Source: Patescibacteria group bacterium
GTDB lineage: Bacteria; Patescibacteriota; Minisyncoccia; JAHIHE01
NCBI GenBank assembly: GCA_018896765.1
Contig: JAHILZ010000020.1
Location: 1-20,231 of the forward strand
Length of the DNA: 20,231 bases
Reading direction: 5' to 3'
Of the stretch, positions 20,134 through 20,231 are shown in pieces. Numbering within the stretch: position 1 is the first letter of the stretch; each line of letters starts with the position of its first letter. A program made the position numbers and the translations under genes. A model generated the notes under the pieces. It was not told where the DNA came from. It did not search any database and was given only the letters and a program-made list of their open reading frames with translations.

Positions 20134-20231
20134 AAGGCTAAATTTTAAGTTTTAAATTTTAAATGAAATCCTAAATGACTGAATTTTAAATTGTTTTTGT
20201 TTTATTCATTTAAAATTTAAAATTGATTTAA
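20134..20231 (+). repeat. AT-rich AAGGCTAAATTTT element, copy 5 (cut by window end)
   Basis: Starts with the same 40 bp as the previous unit, then carries the TGTTTTTGTTTTATTC variant centre found at 18405-18420. It continues beyond the window. Confidence 0.88.

Overview
The window looks like chromosomal DNA of an uncultivated Patescibacteria (Candidate Phyla Radiation) bacterium, probably of the Parcubacteria type. This is an inference from four things: AT-rich DNA with many A/T-word repeats between genes, a threonyl-tRNA synthetase lacking the N-terminal TGS domain, gatB rather than glutaminyl-tRNA synthetase logic, and a typical mix of a PMT mannosyltransferase, an O-antigen-ligase/TPR protein and an AAA/DUF4143 ATPase. 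TGA is used as a stop by at least two genes, so the glycine-TGA code of Gracilibacteria/Absconditabacteria does not apply.

Layout. From 1 to 6.8 kb, three genes run on the plus strand: a PrsW-type membrane protease, dnaE (replicative DNA polymerase III alpha) and thrS. The thrS gene has its own consensus promoter and a T-box riboswitch leader. From 6.8 to 11.7 kb come a PMT-family mannosyltransferase, miaB and miaA on the plus strand; MiaA and MiaB act in succession on tRNA A37. Two very small genes (63 and 92 codons) sit between these genes on the minus strand, each with its own promoter, Shine-Dalgarno site and terminator. From 11.8 to 17.4 kb the minus strand carries gatB, a hemerythrin-like protein, a small membrane protein and a large O-antigen-ligase/TPR protein. 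From 17.4 to 18.6 kb there is no intact protein gene. Instead there are nested palindromes, a 55-bp tandem repeat, two similar promoter-to-terminator units that look like small RNA genes, a tRNA-like hairpin and the broken 5' end of a rhuM-like gene. From 18.6 kb to the end there is an AAA+/DUF4143 ATPase behind a consensus promoter with a palindromic operator candidate, then a 119-bp AT-rich repeat in tandem.

The most striking theme is repeat invasion. Palindromes and low-complexity repeats fill most intergenic gaps. They also lie in frame inside conserved genes: miaB (three), miaA (two plus its 3' end), gatB (two) and the PMT gene (one). One is a perfect 54-bp palindrome inside miaB. Another is a 34-bp tandem repeat in gatB that is translated in two different reading frames. 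This resembles the in-frame palindromic elements of Rickettsia in effect, but I infer no common origin. The best candidates for undescribed biology are these in-frame insertions, the pair of small RNA-like units at 17.9-18.3 kb with a neighbouring complementary hairpin, and the two tiny genes whose -35 box is formed by the start codon of the divergent neighbour.
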